From DAIQNV01 sp038748775 (GTDB taxonomy: Bacteria > Planctomycetota > Phycisphaerae > Phycisphaerales > UBA1924): a stretch of 64,000 bases of DNA. The stretch spans positions 248,001 through 312,000 of the forward strand of contig JBCDIT010000005.1 in NCBI GenBank assembly GCA_038748775.1. Reading direction: 5' to 3'. Below, piece by piece: positions 1 through 9,293 of this stretch. Under the pieces are notes generated by a model. It ran no database searches and was not told the DNA's origin. It saw nothing but the letters and a program-made list of their open reading frames with translations. Every line of letters begins with the position of its first letter. Positions within the stretch are counted from its first letter, which is position 1. The position numbers and the translations under genes are program-made.

Positions 1-2
1 CG

Positions 3-3000
3 GACGCCGGCGACGCACGCCTTGAACCCAGAATCCTCGAGCTTGGCGCGCAGCTTCTCGAAGCCTCGCGAAAGCACAAGGGCGGAGTGTTCAGCGCCAA
101 GCTGTACGCCGACAAGCTCATGAACTGGGCGATGAAGGACAAGGCCTTTAAGGTCCAACTCTTCCGCTTCGTCGACACGTTCCCGGTGCTCCGCACGTCC
201 GACGAGGTGTACGAGCACCTCGTCGACTACCTCACCCAGCCCGACGTCACCCTCCCGCCTGGAATGGACCTCGGGCTCAAGGCGGGCGGCGCCGCCCGAG
301 GCATTTTCACCAAAACGATGTCGGGCCAGATCAAGGCGATGGCCGGGCAGTTCATCGCCGGAACCGATGCGAAGTCGGCCTTGCCCAAGCTCAAAGATCT
401 CTGGGGTAAGGGCATCGGGTTCAGCGTGGACCTGCTCGGAGAGGCGTGCGTCTCTGACAAAGAAGCCGATGACTACCGCGAACGGTATCTCGACCTCGTC
501 CGAAACCTGCCCGAGACAGTGGGGGGGTGGAAGGACAACGCCCGCCTCGAACGCGACCACCTGGGCGTGGTCCCTCGGACCAACGTCTCGGTGAAGCTCA
601 GCGCCCTCAGCGCCAAGATGCACCCGGGCGCCCCCGATCGATCGATGGAAGACGCCCTCACCAGGCTCGTTCCGATCTGTGAGGCGGCGCGCGACCAAGG
701 CGTGCACATCAACCTGGATATGGAGCAGGCCGAGCTCAAAGAGATCACCCTCCGGAGCTTCTTCGCCGCGGCCGAACAGGTCGACTTGCACTGCGGTCTC
801 GCGATGCAAGCGTACTTGCGTACCGGGGTTCAGGATGCCGAGCGTGTCGCCCAGTGGGCCAAAGACTCCGGACGCGTCGTCACCGTGCGCCTCGTCAAGG
901 GCGCGTACTGGGACTACGAGACGATCCACGCCGAGGAGATGGGCTGGCCCAACAAGGTGTGGAGCCAGAAGTGGGAGACCGACGCCTGCTTCGAACGGAT
1001 GGCCGAGGTCTTTCTCGACGCATGCCCACGCAAGGAGGGAGAGGGCGGGGTCAAGCTCGCGCTCGGGAGCCACAACGCCAGATCCATCGCCGCGGCCCTC
1101 GCCTACGCGGAGAAAATCGGGCTGCCGCGCGAGGCGATCGAACTCCAGATGCTCCACGGCATGGCCGACGAACTCAAGCTCGGAGCGGGCGACGAGAAGG
1201 CCGGCCTGGGCATGCGGGTACGCGAGTACGTGCCGGTCGGGGAGATGATCCCGGGGATGGCGTACCTTGTTCGCCGTCTTCTCGAAAACACGTCGAACGA
1301 GAGCTGGCTTCTCGCCGAGGCCGGCGAGAGCGTCAGCCGTGAGCAACTGCTCGCCCAGCCCGGGCCGCGCGTCGGCGTCGGGGCCCACGGAGCGGTCACG
1401 ACGATGCCCGACGTCCTGTCCGCGGCCCCCGAGCGACACGAGCTCAGCCCCGGGGTCGACGGTGTCGGCGACGGGCGAGCGTTCTTCAACGAGCCTCTCA
1501 GAGATCTCTCGCTCATAGGTGAACGCGAATCGCTCGAGACGGGCATCGCCAAGGCCGACATCCCCATCGTTGCCAACGACCGCACGCCAGAGCAAGCCTC
1601 CGAAATGGTCGATCAAGCCCTCGAGGCCTTTCCCGACTGGCGTGAGACCGCCCCGACGGAACGCTCGGCCGTGCTCGTCGAAGTCGCCGCGGCGATGCGA
1701 GCGCGCCGGGACGAACTCTCCGGGGTCATCATCAAGGAGAACGGCAAGCCCTGGATCGATGCGGACGGGGATGTCTGCGAAGCGATCGACTTCTGCGAGT
1801 ACTACGCCCGAGGGGCGCCCCAACTGTTCGAGCGCAACCGGCTCGGCCGCTTTGTCGGCGAACTCGACGAGGCGTGGCACCAGCCCCGGGGCGTCGCCGC
1901 GGTCATCAGCCCCTGGAACTTCCCGCTCGCGATCTGTTGCGGGATGACCGCCGCGGCGCTGGTGACCGGCAACACCGTCGTCCTCAAGCCGGCAGAGCAG
2001 ACACCGGGCATCGCTCGGCTCATGTACGAGCTCTTCCAGGTAACGCTCGACCGTCGAGGGCACGACGAACGCGTCCTTCGGTTCTGCCCGGCACCGGGCG
2101 AGACGACCGGGGCCGCCCTTGTTCGAGATCCACGGATCAGCGTCATCGCCTTCACCGGCTCGAAGGCGGTCGGCCTCGACATCCTCCGAGCCGCCGGCGA
2201 TACGCGCGAGGACCTCGGGCAGACGCACGTCAAGCGAGTCGTGTGCGAGATGGGCGGAAAGAACGCGGTGATCATCGATGCCTCCGCCGACCTCGACGAA
2301 GCGGTCCTCGGCGTCCGGTCATCGGCCTTCGGATTCAGCGGTCAGAAGTGCTCCGCTGCCAGCCGGTGCGTCGTCGTCGATCCGCAGGGGCCAGAAGGTG
2401 AACGCACAAAGCTCTTCATCGAGCGGCTCGTTGAGAGCTCGAAGGCGCTCGTTCTAGGTGATCCGCGAGAAGCACGGACGGATATCGGGCCGGTCATCGA
2501 TAGCGAGGCGGCGGCCAAGATCAGATCCATGATCGACGTCGCCCGGCGCGAGCACGCCGAACTCGGCGGATGCGACGAAGCACTCGCCATCGACGGCCTC
2601 ACCCTCCCCGAGGGCTGGAACGGACACTCCGGCAACGTCGCTCCTCGCGAGGTCATTGGGCCTCACGTCTTTACCAACGTCCGCCCGGAGCACACGCTCG
2701 CACGCGAGGAGGTCTTCGGGCCGGTCCTCGCCGTAATGCACGCTCCGAGCTTCGAGGACGCTCTCAAGATCGCCACCGGGCACGCGTACCGGCTCACCGG
2801 CGGCGTGTTCACCCGGATGCCAAGCCACGTCGATCTGGCGAAGCGTGAATTCCGCGTCGGAAACCTCTACATCAACCGGGGCATCACCGGTGCCCTCGTC
2901 GCCCGCCAGCCCTTCGGGGGCTTCGGGATGTCGGGTGTTGGCAGCAAGGCCGGCGGAGCTGAGTATCTCTACCAGTTCGTCGAACCGAGGGCGTCCTGCG

Positions 3001-3038
3001 AGAACACGATGCGCCGGGGCTTCAGTCCGGAACTCTGA
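3..3038 (+). CDS. putA: Bifunctional proline dehydrogenase / L-glutamate gamma-semialdehyde dehydrogenase (5'-partial)
   Basis: Two-step proline catabolism: FAD-dependent proline dehydrogenase, then NAD-dependent oxidation of glutamate semialdehyde to glutamate. The frame is open to the left edge (first full codon at 3). Residues before the GTG at 87 (ILELGAQLLEASRKHKGG) continue as plausible helical protein, so the gene is cut by the window rather than starting at 87. The proline dehydrogenase half shows RLVKGAYWDYE (near 889) and SHNARS (near 1069). The aldehyde dehydrogenase half shows SPWNFPLA (near 1909), FTGSKAVG (near 2152), the catalytic Glu in CEMGGKN (near 2245) and the catalytic Cys in SGQKCSA (near 2337). 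No N-terminal DNA-binding domain is visible, so it probably acts only as an enzyme. The next gene is convergent. Family assignment is very secure. Confidence 0.96.
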   Translation, partial: DAGDARLEPRILELGAQLLEASRKHKGGVFSAKLYADKLMNWAMKDKAFKVQLFRFVDTFPVLRTSDEVYEHLVDYLTQPDVTLPPGMDLGLKAGGAARGIFTKTMSGQIKAMAGQFIAGTDAKSALPKLKDLWGKGIGFSVDLLGEACVSDKEADDYRERYLDLVRNLPETVGGWKDNARLERDHLGVVPRTNVSVKLSALSAKMHPGAPDRSMEDALTRLVPICEAARDQGVHINLDMEQAELKEITLRSFFAAAEQVDLHCGLAMQAYLRTGVQDAERVAQWAKDSGRVVTVRLVKGAYWDYETIHAEEMGWPNKVWSQKWETDACFERMAEVFLDACPRKEGEGGVKLALGSHNARSIAAALAYAEKIGLPREAIELQMLHGMADELKLGAGDEKAGLGMRVREYVPVGEMIPGMAYLVRRLLENTSNESWLLAEAGESVSREQLLAQPGPRVGVGAHGAVTTMPDVLSAAPERHELSPGVDGVGDGRAFFNEPLRDLSLIGERESLETGIAKADIPIVANDRTPEQASEMVDQALEAFPDWRETAPTERSAVLVEVAAAMRARRDELSGVIIKENGKPWIDADGDVCEAIDFCEYYARGAPQLFERNRLGRFVGELDEAWHQPRGVAAVISPWNFPLAICCGMTAAALVTGNTVVLKPAEQTPGIARLMYELFQVTLDRRGHDERVLRFCPAPGETTGAALVRDPRISVIAFTGSKAVGLDILRAAGDTREDLGQTHVKRVVCEMGGKNAVIIDASADLDEAVLGVRSSAFGFSGQKCSAASRCVVVDPQGPEGERTKLFIERLVESSKALVLGDPREARTDIGPVIDSEAAAKIRSMIDVARREHAELGGCDEALAIDGLTLPEGWNGHSGNVAPREVIGPHVFTNVRPEHTLAREEVFGPVLAVMHAPSFEDALKIATGHAYRLTGGVFTRMPSHVDLAKREFRVGNLYINRGITGALVARQPFGGFGMSGVGSKAGGAEYLYQFVEPRASCENTMRRGFSPEL

Positions 3039-3127
3039 TTCGCGCCGGAGGCCACGTTCCAGACACCCAGACTCGTTGCCGAGCTCTCTCGAGAGGCCGA
3101 CTCGGACAACACGGCCGAAAAACGAAA

Positions 3128-3154
3128 GCGGGCCGCCCCGGAAGGGCGGCCCGC
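3128..3154 (-). terminator. Rho-independent terminator of the pseudo-astacin gene
   Basis: Perfect 11-bp stem (GCGGGCCGCCC and its complement) around a 5-base loop. Read on the minus strand it is followed by a T-rich run (TTTCGTTTTTCGG), as expected 24 bases after the stop codon at 3178. On the plus strand it lacks a T-tract but could also stop putA transcription, since the two genes converge here. Confidence 0.75.
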
Positions 3155-3177
3155 TGCTACATGGTCCTAGGAAACGA

Positions 3178-6100
3178 TCAGCCCTCGAAGATCGGCTGGG
3201 TCGTGCCCGGGCGGTTGTCCGGATCGGGCTCGGGGAACTCCGGCGAGCAGAAGCCCGGTACGAAGGCGGCGAGGAACGCCTGGAGGTCCTCGATTTCCAG
3301 CACGCCGTCGCCGTCAAAGTCAGCGGCGATGTTGGGCTCGTTGTAGAGGTCGATGAACAACACGAGGTCTTCGGGGGTCTGAAGGCCATCGCCGTTGATG
3401 TCCTGCGGGCATCCGTCGTCCTCGGGTTCGGTGTTGCCCTCCACGCAATCGCCGTTGGTGTAGCCGGTGGCGGGATCGTTGAAGGCATCGAGGTCGAGAT
3501 CGTTCACGAAGCCGTCCCCGTTGAGGTCAGCGGCCGGGTGGCCGAGCGCGAACAGGTCGCTGAAGGCTTGGACGTCGAGGAAGTTCTGGACACCGTCAAC
3601 ATTGACATCGAAGCCGCATCCGTCACCAATCGGAAGCACGCCGCCCTGGGGCAGGCAAGCGCCGAGTTGGGCGAACGCACCGGTCGCCTGAGCCATCGCC
3701 GCGAAGTCCGCGGTATCGATCACCCCGTCGCCGGTGCCGGTTGCGTTGTTGCTGAACCGGTCCACAATCAGGTCGTTCGCGAGCAGGAGGTCACCGTAAA
3801 GGATGCGGTCGTTCCAGTCCTGGCGACCGTCGACGTTGAGGTCAAACGCGCAGCCGTCGGAGAAGGGCAGCCCGTTTCCGATGCGGCACTCACCGGTCGC
3901 GAATTGTGCGACGAACGAGTTGCGGTCCTCGAAGTTGAACCGGCCGTCGAAGTCGAAGTCCGAGACCGGCGCGCCGGTCTCGAGCAGCGCCTCGAATGCC
4001 CGGATGTCGTCCCAATCCTGGAACCCGTCGTCGTCGATGTCGAACGGGCACCCATTTGTTTCGGGGAACGCCGCCCCGTCCTCGCACACGCCGATGGCGA
4101 ACGTGCCGGTCCCGAACAACGCGAGCATGTCGTTCTCGTCGACTAGCCCGTTGAAGTTCAGATCGCCGACCATATCGCCGGCGGCAACGAGCAATGCGAA
4201 GGCCTCCCGGTCCTGGAAGTCCTGGTCCCCGTCGGCGTCAACGTCGAACCCGCACCCATTGATGAGCAGGTCAGCGCCCTCGCGGCACGTCCCGGTGCCG
4301 AAGGCGGCCGTGATGCCACCGTTGATGAACGTGGAATAATCGTCGAAGTTGAGCTCGCCGTCGAAGTTGAGGTCCGTCGCCGGGTTCTGCGGGATCCCGT
4401 TCTGACCGAAGAGCAGGTCGACGAACGCCTGGCGGTCCTGGAAGTCGAGCTTCTGCGGGCCGGTCGTCTCGCGGTCGATGTTAAACTCGCACCCGTCCGG
4501 AACGATGAACCCGTTGGCGATAACTCCGTCGAAGTCGAGGTCCTCCCGGCACCCGCCCGACTGGTAGGCGGTTAGGAAGTCGGAGAGGTCGCCCGGGTCG
4601 ATAAACCCGTTGAGGTTGAGGTCCGCCGCCGCGTCGTCCGCGAGCATCAGGTCGCCGAATGCAAGGACGTCACGGAAGTCGGTAACCCGGTCGCGGTTCG
4701 CGTCGAGCGGGCAGCGTGGGTCTTCGCCAGCGAAGAAGCGATTCTGCTCAAAGATCTCGGTGATCGTCATGATGTCACCGGTGCTGAACTCGGGGACGAA
4801 ACCGATGAGGCCCACCAACTCGCTGAGCCCGGCGTTCACGTCAGTGCTCGTGGACAGCGGGCTGCCCGGGATCGGCACCGTGTCGGCATCGTTGTCGTCG
4901 AGGCGGCGCTGGTTCTCGATCTCGACCGCCATCGTCCCCAGGATGATCTCTTCTGGGAAGAAGGTCTGCGAGTCACCGGTGCTGGACATCGCGAACGTGT
5001 CCAGGTGCATGATCGAAAACGCGTCGTACTCGCCGAAGGTCACCCAGCCGTCGGGGACCGCGTCCGGGATACCGTCGGTGTCGGGACCGAGCGGTGCCAG
5101 CGTGAGCGGCGCTGCTGTCGTGTCGTTACCGTTCAAGAAGATGATCGGGCCGCTCGTCGGCTCGAAGGTAATGACCCGCTCCGGAAAGATCTCGATATAG
5201 GTATCACGGTCGCTGCGCATCTGCTGCCACGTCAGCCCGAGGGTGAAGCCCAGGGCTCTCGTCAGCGAGCTGACTGAGCTCCAGGTGCAATGGTCGACGA
5301 CGCGTTCGGCGACCAGCGCGTTCCCCTGGATATCAATGTCGAGCTCGTCGTTGTCGGCGTCGATCGGTGTGCCGACTGAGAGATATTCCGCCTCCGGGTC
5401 GAACAGCGTCGGCGCGCCGAACCCGTCGACGGTGTTGAAGCAGGCCGGGCCGTCAATCGTGTTACCGGGGTCGAGCGCGAGGAACTCGGGGACAAAGAAC
5501 GGGTCGATGCCCTGGCTCGCCCAGATCACGACGCGGTCATGCACGTTCGGATTGAATCCGACAAACTTCAGCGCCACCGTCTCGGGCGTGCCGTCCCCAT
5601 CCACGTCGATTTGCAACTCGTCGAGGTCGATCTCGAGGATGAGTTGGACTGCGAGGGCGTTGGGGATGCCCTGCGCCGCGTTGAACGCGTCGGAGTCTTC
5701 GTTGACGTCCTCGCCGAAGAAGAACGTGTCGATGAGCTGCTCGGTGAACGTGTAGGGCACCTGGATTTCCAGGCCCTGCGGCGTGTCAACGATGCCCCAT
5801 GACTTCGGCACGTACAGGCCGCCCGGCATACCGGTCTCGGCCGGGGAGACGTCATTCGACGAGGCCGCAGGGGCCAGGGCGTTGTATGAGTTTGCGCCGC
5901 CGGCGACGGAGCGGCCGGTACCAGCGCGGTTCACGACCGGTGTCTTCGGCGTGGTCCAGCCCACCCGGGGGCCGACCAGCGCCCGCTCGCGTTCGGCCGC
6001 CGCACGCTCGGCCATGGGGAGCCGGCGTTCGAGCATCCGCTTCTCAAACTGGGGTCTCGCGATGTCGCGGCGCAGCTCGTGGATCCGTTGGCTCCACTCC

Positions 6101-6270
6101 ATCGAGAAATCGGTCACACCCGGGTGGCGGAGCTGCGCACGGTCGCGAACGCTGGCCGCGCCCTGCACCGTCCGAGAGGCCTGGGCCGAGGCGGGGCAGG
6201 TCGCCCCCGAAGCCGCGAGGCCGGCGATCATCACCCTGGTCCACGCCGCGTGCGTCAGTGTCTTCGCCAT
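3178..6270 (-). CDS. Secreted astacin-like pseudoprotease with seven dockerin-like EF-hand repeats
   Basis: 1030-aa exported protein. A signal peptide covers about residues 1-30, ending near PASAQ; GGAAGGA lies upstream of the ATG. The middle aligns with astacin (M12A) proteases: LTWQQMRSDRDTY matches the family's HEQSRPDRDxY segment and SIMHLDTFAMS matches the Met-turn. All three zinc histidines and the catalytic Glu are replaced (RALGFTLGLTW in place of HExxHxxGxxH, near 5215-5270), so protease activity is not expected. The C-terminal half (about residue 520 to 1010) is seven tandem units opening with Cys, of the form CxFDxxxDGxQDF, with Asp-rich calcium loops, like the Cys-bounded dockerin-type repeats of Phycisphaerales exoproteins. 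It lies 105 bases downstream of an intact paralogue and is probably co-transcribed with it. A calcium-dependent scaffold or binding role is inference. Confidence 0.85.
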   Translation of the reverse strand: MAKTLTHAAWTRVMIAGLAASGATCPASAQASRTVQGAASVRDRAQLRHPGVTDFSMEWSQRIHELRRDIARPQFEKRMLERRLPMAERAAAERERALVGPRVGWTTPKTPVVNRAGTGRSVAGGANSYNALAPAASSNDVSPAETGMPGGLYVPKSWGIVDTPQGLEIQVPYTFTEQLIDTFFFGEDVNEDSDAFNAAQGIPNALAVQLILEIDLDELQIDVDGDGTPETVALKFVGFNPNVHDRVVIWASQGIDPFFVPEFLALDPGNTIDGPACFNTVDGFGAPTLFDPEAEYLSVGTPIDADNDELDIDIQGNALVAERVVDHCTWSSVSSLTRALGFTLGLTWQQMRSDRDTYIEIFPERVITFEPTSGPIIFLNGNDTTAAPLTLAPLGPDTDGIPDAVPDGWVTFGEYDAFSIMHLDTFAMSSTGDSQTFFPEEIILGTMAVEIENQRRLDDNDADTVPIPGSPLSTSTDVNAGLSELVGLIGFVPEFSTGDIMTITEIFEQNRFFAGEDPRCPLDANRDRVTDFRDVLAFGDLMLADDAAADLNLNGFIDPGDLSDFLTAYQSGGCREDLDFDGVIANGFIVPDGCEFNIDRETTGPQKLDFQDRQAFVDLLFGQNGIPQNPATDLNFDGELNFDDYSTFINGGITAAFGTGTCREGADLLINGCGFDVDADGDQDFQDREAFALLVAAGDMVGDLNFNGLVDENDMLALFGTGTFAIGVCEDGAAFPETNGCPFDIDDDGFQDWDDIRAFEALLETGAPVSDFDFDGRFNFEDRNSFVAQFATGECRIGNGLPFSDGCAFDLNVDGRQDWNDRILYGDLLLANDLIVDRFSNNATGTGDGVIDTADFAAMAQATGAFAQLGACLPQGGVLPIGDGCGFDVNVDGVQNFLDVQAFSDLFALGHPAADLNGDGFVNDLDLDAFNDPATGYTNGDCVEGNTEPEDDGCPQDINGDGLQTPEDLVLFIDLYNEPNIAADFDGDGVLEIEDLQAFLAAFVPGFCSPEFPEPDPDNRPGTTQPIFEG

Positions 6271-6375
6271 GGTCGTCGCTTCCTTCCAGAGGCCCGCGTG
6301 CGGCGGGCCGTTTGCATGCGTGTTTGAGTTTCGCCCCGGTTCTGTCCCTAGCGGGCCTTCGGCCGGCGCTGTCGA

Positions 6376-8925
6376 TTAGAGGCCGAACGAGTTATCCGCG
6401 ACCGGGTTCCCGCCGGTGATCGGGACGACCGCCCGCGACGAGCAGCCCCGGGCCGACTGGAACTTCTCGAAGTACCCGATGATGTCAAGCGTGTCGATGA
6501 TTCCGTCGAAGTTCCCGAAGCACTGGTCGACGATCCGGCAGATCGAGTCGTCAACAACAGGCGGCACCTGCAGTGCCGTCCCGGGGAGGGTGCAAGACGA
6601 CGGCAGCGGCTCGGCCGGGTTGATCTGGCCCTGCGGACAGGCGTTGTACAGGTTGATGAAGATACCAATATCGGTGAACGTGATGCGTGTATCACCGTCG
6701 AGGTCGGCCACGCAGGGCCCAAGTTCAAAGAGCTGCGGCTTGAGATACACCGCCTGAATCATCGCGACGTCGCCGGCGCTGAGTTCGCCGCGCTGACCTA
6801 TCTCACTTTGGAAGTCCTCAAACGGCGGAAGGACATCGATCGACCGGTTCTCGAAGCTGCAGACGCCGTTCGGGAGGACGCCGCACGAGTCATAGTGCAT
6901 GATCGACTCGAAGTCGTAGTCCGGGTTCCCGTCGCCGTCTGCGTCGGCACCGAGGATGATGCCGCCGAGCGAGATGAAGTACTGGCTGGCGAGCGTGGCG
7001 TCGATGTTCTCAAAATTGATCTGAACAAACGACTCCCGGTCGGGGCGCGTCATCTCGTGCTGGTACCCCATCTGGTGAAGCATTTCATGGATCGCGACAC
7101 CGAAGATGGCGTCTCCGACGCCGTCGGCCGCGACAGAAAGCTGGATCAGCCCCATGTTGGTCGGTTCGGCAAGGCCGATCGCGTCGACATCGTCGTTGGT
7201 GGTGCTCAGGCCGGCGGTATTCGCGGCGACGACTCCGCCGACGTTGAAGGCTATCGATGGGCCCGAGTCGAAAGGCACGTCGAGAAGACCATCACCGTCG
7301 ATATCGTCAGGCAGACCGTCGCCATCGACGTCCATCGCGTTCGGGACGGCGAGCGTCGGGACGGCAAACGCGGGGTTGGTGCCGACGCCGACGAGGTACG
7401 TGCCATCGCCGCGGAAGTCGCCCTCGATAGCCAAGAGCAGGTCGGCAACGCCGTCTTCGTTGTAGTCCTCGAACGCCGTCTGCGCGATACGAGTTGAGCC
7501 GGTGCCAGCACCGTTCACGACCGCCGGGTTCCAGAAATCATTCGCTTCGGTGCCCGGGACACCGTTCTGGCTCAGGAAGAAGACGTCGGGGCGCTCGTCC
7601 GCCGACTGAGGCCCGAGCGGGGTGGTCGTCGTCGAAGGCGAGTCGAGCAAATCCGGGAAGCCGTCGCCGTTGAAATCGTCAAAGACGTAGTCGACGTCGA
7701 CGTGGCTTGCGACCGAAGGCCCGCGGGCGCTACCGGATTCGAACGCAGTGCCGGCGGCCATCGCCAACCCGGCGAACGTCGGCCCGGCCGTGAACAAAAT
7801 CCACGGGTGGTCGTCTTCGGGAACGCGCGGGTCGTCGCCGATAAGCACCTGCTGGCTGGTGGCATCGAGGATAAGCTGTCCGTTCAAAGACGCCGGAGGA
7901 CCGAAGGGGCCCTGCACGATGCTGCCCGACACGTCTCCATCCGGGTCTCGTCGGATAAACCGAACGTTCGCGATCTTTTCGATCTCACGGAGCGCGAGTA
8001 TAATCGCCGTCGCCGCCGAGTCTTCGTCATCGTCGTCAATCGGGTCGTACGGAAGCGACTCTCGGTACTCGATCACTCCGGCCGCGGTTGTGCCGTTGGG
8101 CCCGTACTCACGCTGCGCGTAGCGCCAGATCGCCTCACCGTCTGGGTGCGTAAAAGACGGCCGTCCGCCGCCCCACCGGGCTCCGCCGAGTCCGTAGTAC
8201 CGGTAGACCGAAAGCGCCACCGCTTCGTCATCCGAATCCGCGGGGTTGATCGCGTCAGCGGGGAGAATCGGCGGCTCGATGTACTCCAAGAGCACCGGCT
8301 GGCCGTTCGGCGAGAGATCCCAGAAGTCGGCGATGCCGTCCTCGTCTTCCGCCTCGTCACACGCCGTGATCTCTGCGGGGTTGGCGACGCCGTCATTGGG
8401 CGTCCCGTCGAGGGCGAGCGTGAAGCACGCCGGCACTTGAGCGGTGTTCGAGTCGAGATCTTCATCGATCGTGCCGCCGGTCGGCAGGAACGGCTGGCCG
8501 ATCAAGCCGTCGCTCATCATGGTGGCCGCATCCATCGTGTCGACGTCGTCGTCGATCGAATGTCCCAAGACGTTGATCTCGTCATCACCGTCGATCCACT
8601 CGATCTCAAGCATGTCCTCGGTGAGGATCGAGAAGAAGATCAAGGTGGGGTGCTCAACATCGCGTCCCGCCGTCTCGTCCGGGGGCAGAAGCCCGAGCGC
8701 GTTCGCCTCATTGTCGTCGTTCGGATCGATCTCCGAGGCCGCGTATTCCTGCTGGTTTAGAGTGAACGCCGGAAGCGCGAACGTCGCCAAGACGTCCGCT
8801 TGCCGGTACACGTTCCAGGTCGTGCCGTTGTGGAGTCCGCCGTCGGCGGTCGACGCAACAAAGGCCGAGCCGAACGCGGCGGTCGCGAGACCGACGCGAG
8901 AAAGCGTGCTTCGAATACTGGGCAT
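6376..8925 (-). CDS. Secreted astacin-family zinc metalloprotease with C-terminal dockerin-like repeats
   Basis: 849-aa exported protease. The ATG at 8925 was chosen over upstream in-frame starts because GGAGG sits four bases before it and a good signal peptide follows (MPSIRSTLSRVG...AFVASTADG). The zincin motif IHEMLHQMGYQHEMTRPDR (HExxHxxGxxHE, near 7045-7100) and the Met-turn SIMHYDS (near 6900) are intact, so it should be an active M12A-type endopeptidase. Asp-rich NGDGFPDLLD-like stretches suggest calcium binding in the central part. The C-terminus has two Cys-bounded dockerin-like segments (near CVADLDGDTRITFTD and CFGNFDGIIDTLD). It is the first gene of a pair with the catalytically dead paralogue downstream. 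Substrate unknown. Confidence 0.88.
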   Translation of the reverse strand: MPSIRSTLSRVGLATAAFGSAFVASTADGGLHNGTTWNVYRQADVLATFALPAFTLNQQEYAASEIDPNDDNEANALGLLPPDETAGRDVEHPTLIFFSILTEDMLEIEWIDGDDEINVLGHSIDDDVDTMDAATMMSDGLIGQPFLPTGGTIDEDLDSNTAQVPACFTLALDGTPNDGVANPAEITACDEAEDEDGIADFWDLSPNGQPVLLEYIEPPILPADAINPADSDDEAVALSVYRYYGLGGARWGGGRPSFTHPDGEAIWRYAQREYGPNGTTAAGVIEYRESLPYDPIDDDDEDSAATAIILALREIEKIANVRFIRRDPDGDVSGSIVQGPFGPPASLNGQLILDATSQQVLIGDDPRVPEDDHPWILFTAGPTFAGLAMAAGTAFESGSARGPSVASHVDVDYVFDDFNGDGFPDLLDSPSTTTTPLGPQSADERPDVFFLSQNGVPGTEANDFWNPAVVNGAGTGSTRIAQTAFEDYNEDGVADLLLAIEGDFRGDGTYLVGVGTNPAFAVPTLAVPNAMDVDGDGLPDDIDGDGLLDVPFDSGPSIAFNVGGVVAANTAGLSTTNDDVDAIGLAEPTNMGLIQLSVAADGVGDAIFGVAIHEMLHQMGYQHEMTRPDRESFVQINFENIDATLASQYFISLGGIILGADADGDGNPDYDFESIMHYDSCGVLPNGVCSFENRSIDVLPPFEDFQSEIGQRGELSAGDVAMIQAVYLKPQLFELGPCVADLDGDTRITFTDIGIFINLYNACPQGQINPAEPLPSSCTLPGTALQVPPVVDDSICRIVDQCFGNFDGIIDTLDIIGYFEKFQSARGCSSRAVVPITGGNPVADNSFGL

Positions 8926-9293
8926 GATTCCTCCAGTCAACTGCACCAATGCTGAGCAGGGCGAAGCCATTCGTTTGGCTTTCGGGGGGTGGCGCTGCCC
9001 ATCCTGGGACAGCCGCCACCGAGTCGTCGCCCGCAATAGCCCACCCGGACCCTGCCGGGACACTCAGGCGTGCCTGCGCCCGAGTGCTTAGAGGATACCG
9101 AGACCCGTTCCCGGCGTCCATCGCCCCGCACCCCGCAGGGGAGGCGCCCGTGGTCACTTTCACTTCCGCGATATCTCGTCCGAGGGTTGCCGGCGGAAGC
9201 TGTTTTGTTGCTCTAGCGACCGGTACCGGTGAGAATCTGGGTGGTTGCACACAAGGCACCGGGGAGCCTGGGCAACTCGTTCAGAGTCGAACG
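8926..9293. other. Intergenic region between rpoD 3' end and astacin gene
   Basis: 368 bases with no convincing gene on either strand; the open frames here lack family resemblance or continue antisense to rpoD. It should hold the end of the dnaG-rpoD transcript and the promoter of the astacin gene. The one clear structure is a 12-bp perfect palindrome at 9219-9230, listed separately. No T-tracted terminator is evident after rpoD. Confidence 0.5.
9219..9230. promoter_or_regulatory. 12-bp perfect palindrome (possible operator)
   Basis: ACCGGTACCGGT is a perfect palindrome 64 bases past the rpoD stop codon and about 290 bases upstream of the astacin start. It could be a dimeric regulator site or simply chance in GC-rich DNA. 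No second copy was noticed in the window. Confidence 0.2.

Noticed and set aside
2454..4146. Long frames on both strands across the putA end and the pseudo-astacin gene (2454-3488 minus, 2845-4146 plus)
   Set aside because: Both are antisense or out-of-frame to strongly supported genes, and they cross the terminator at 3128-3154.
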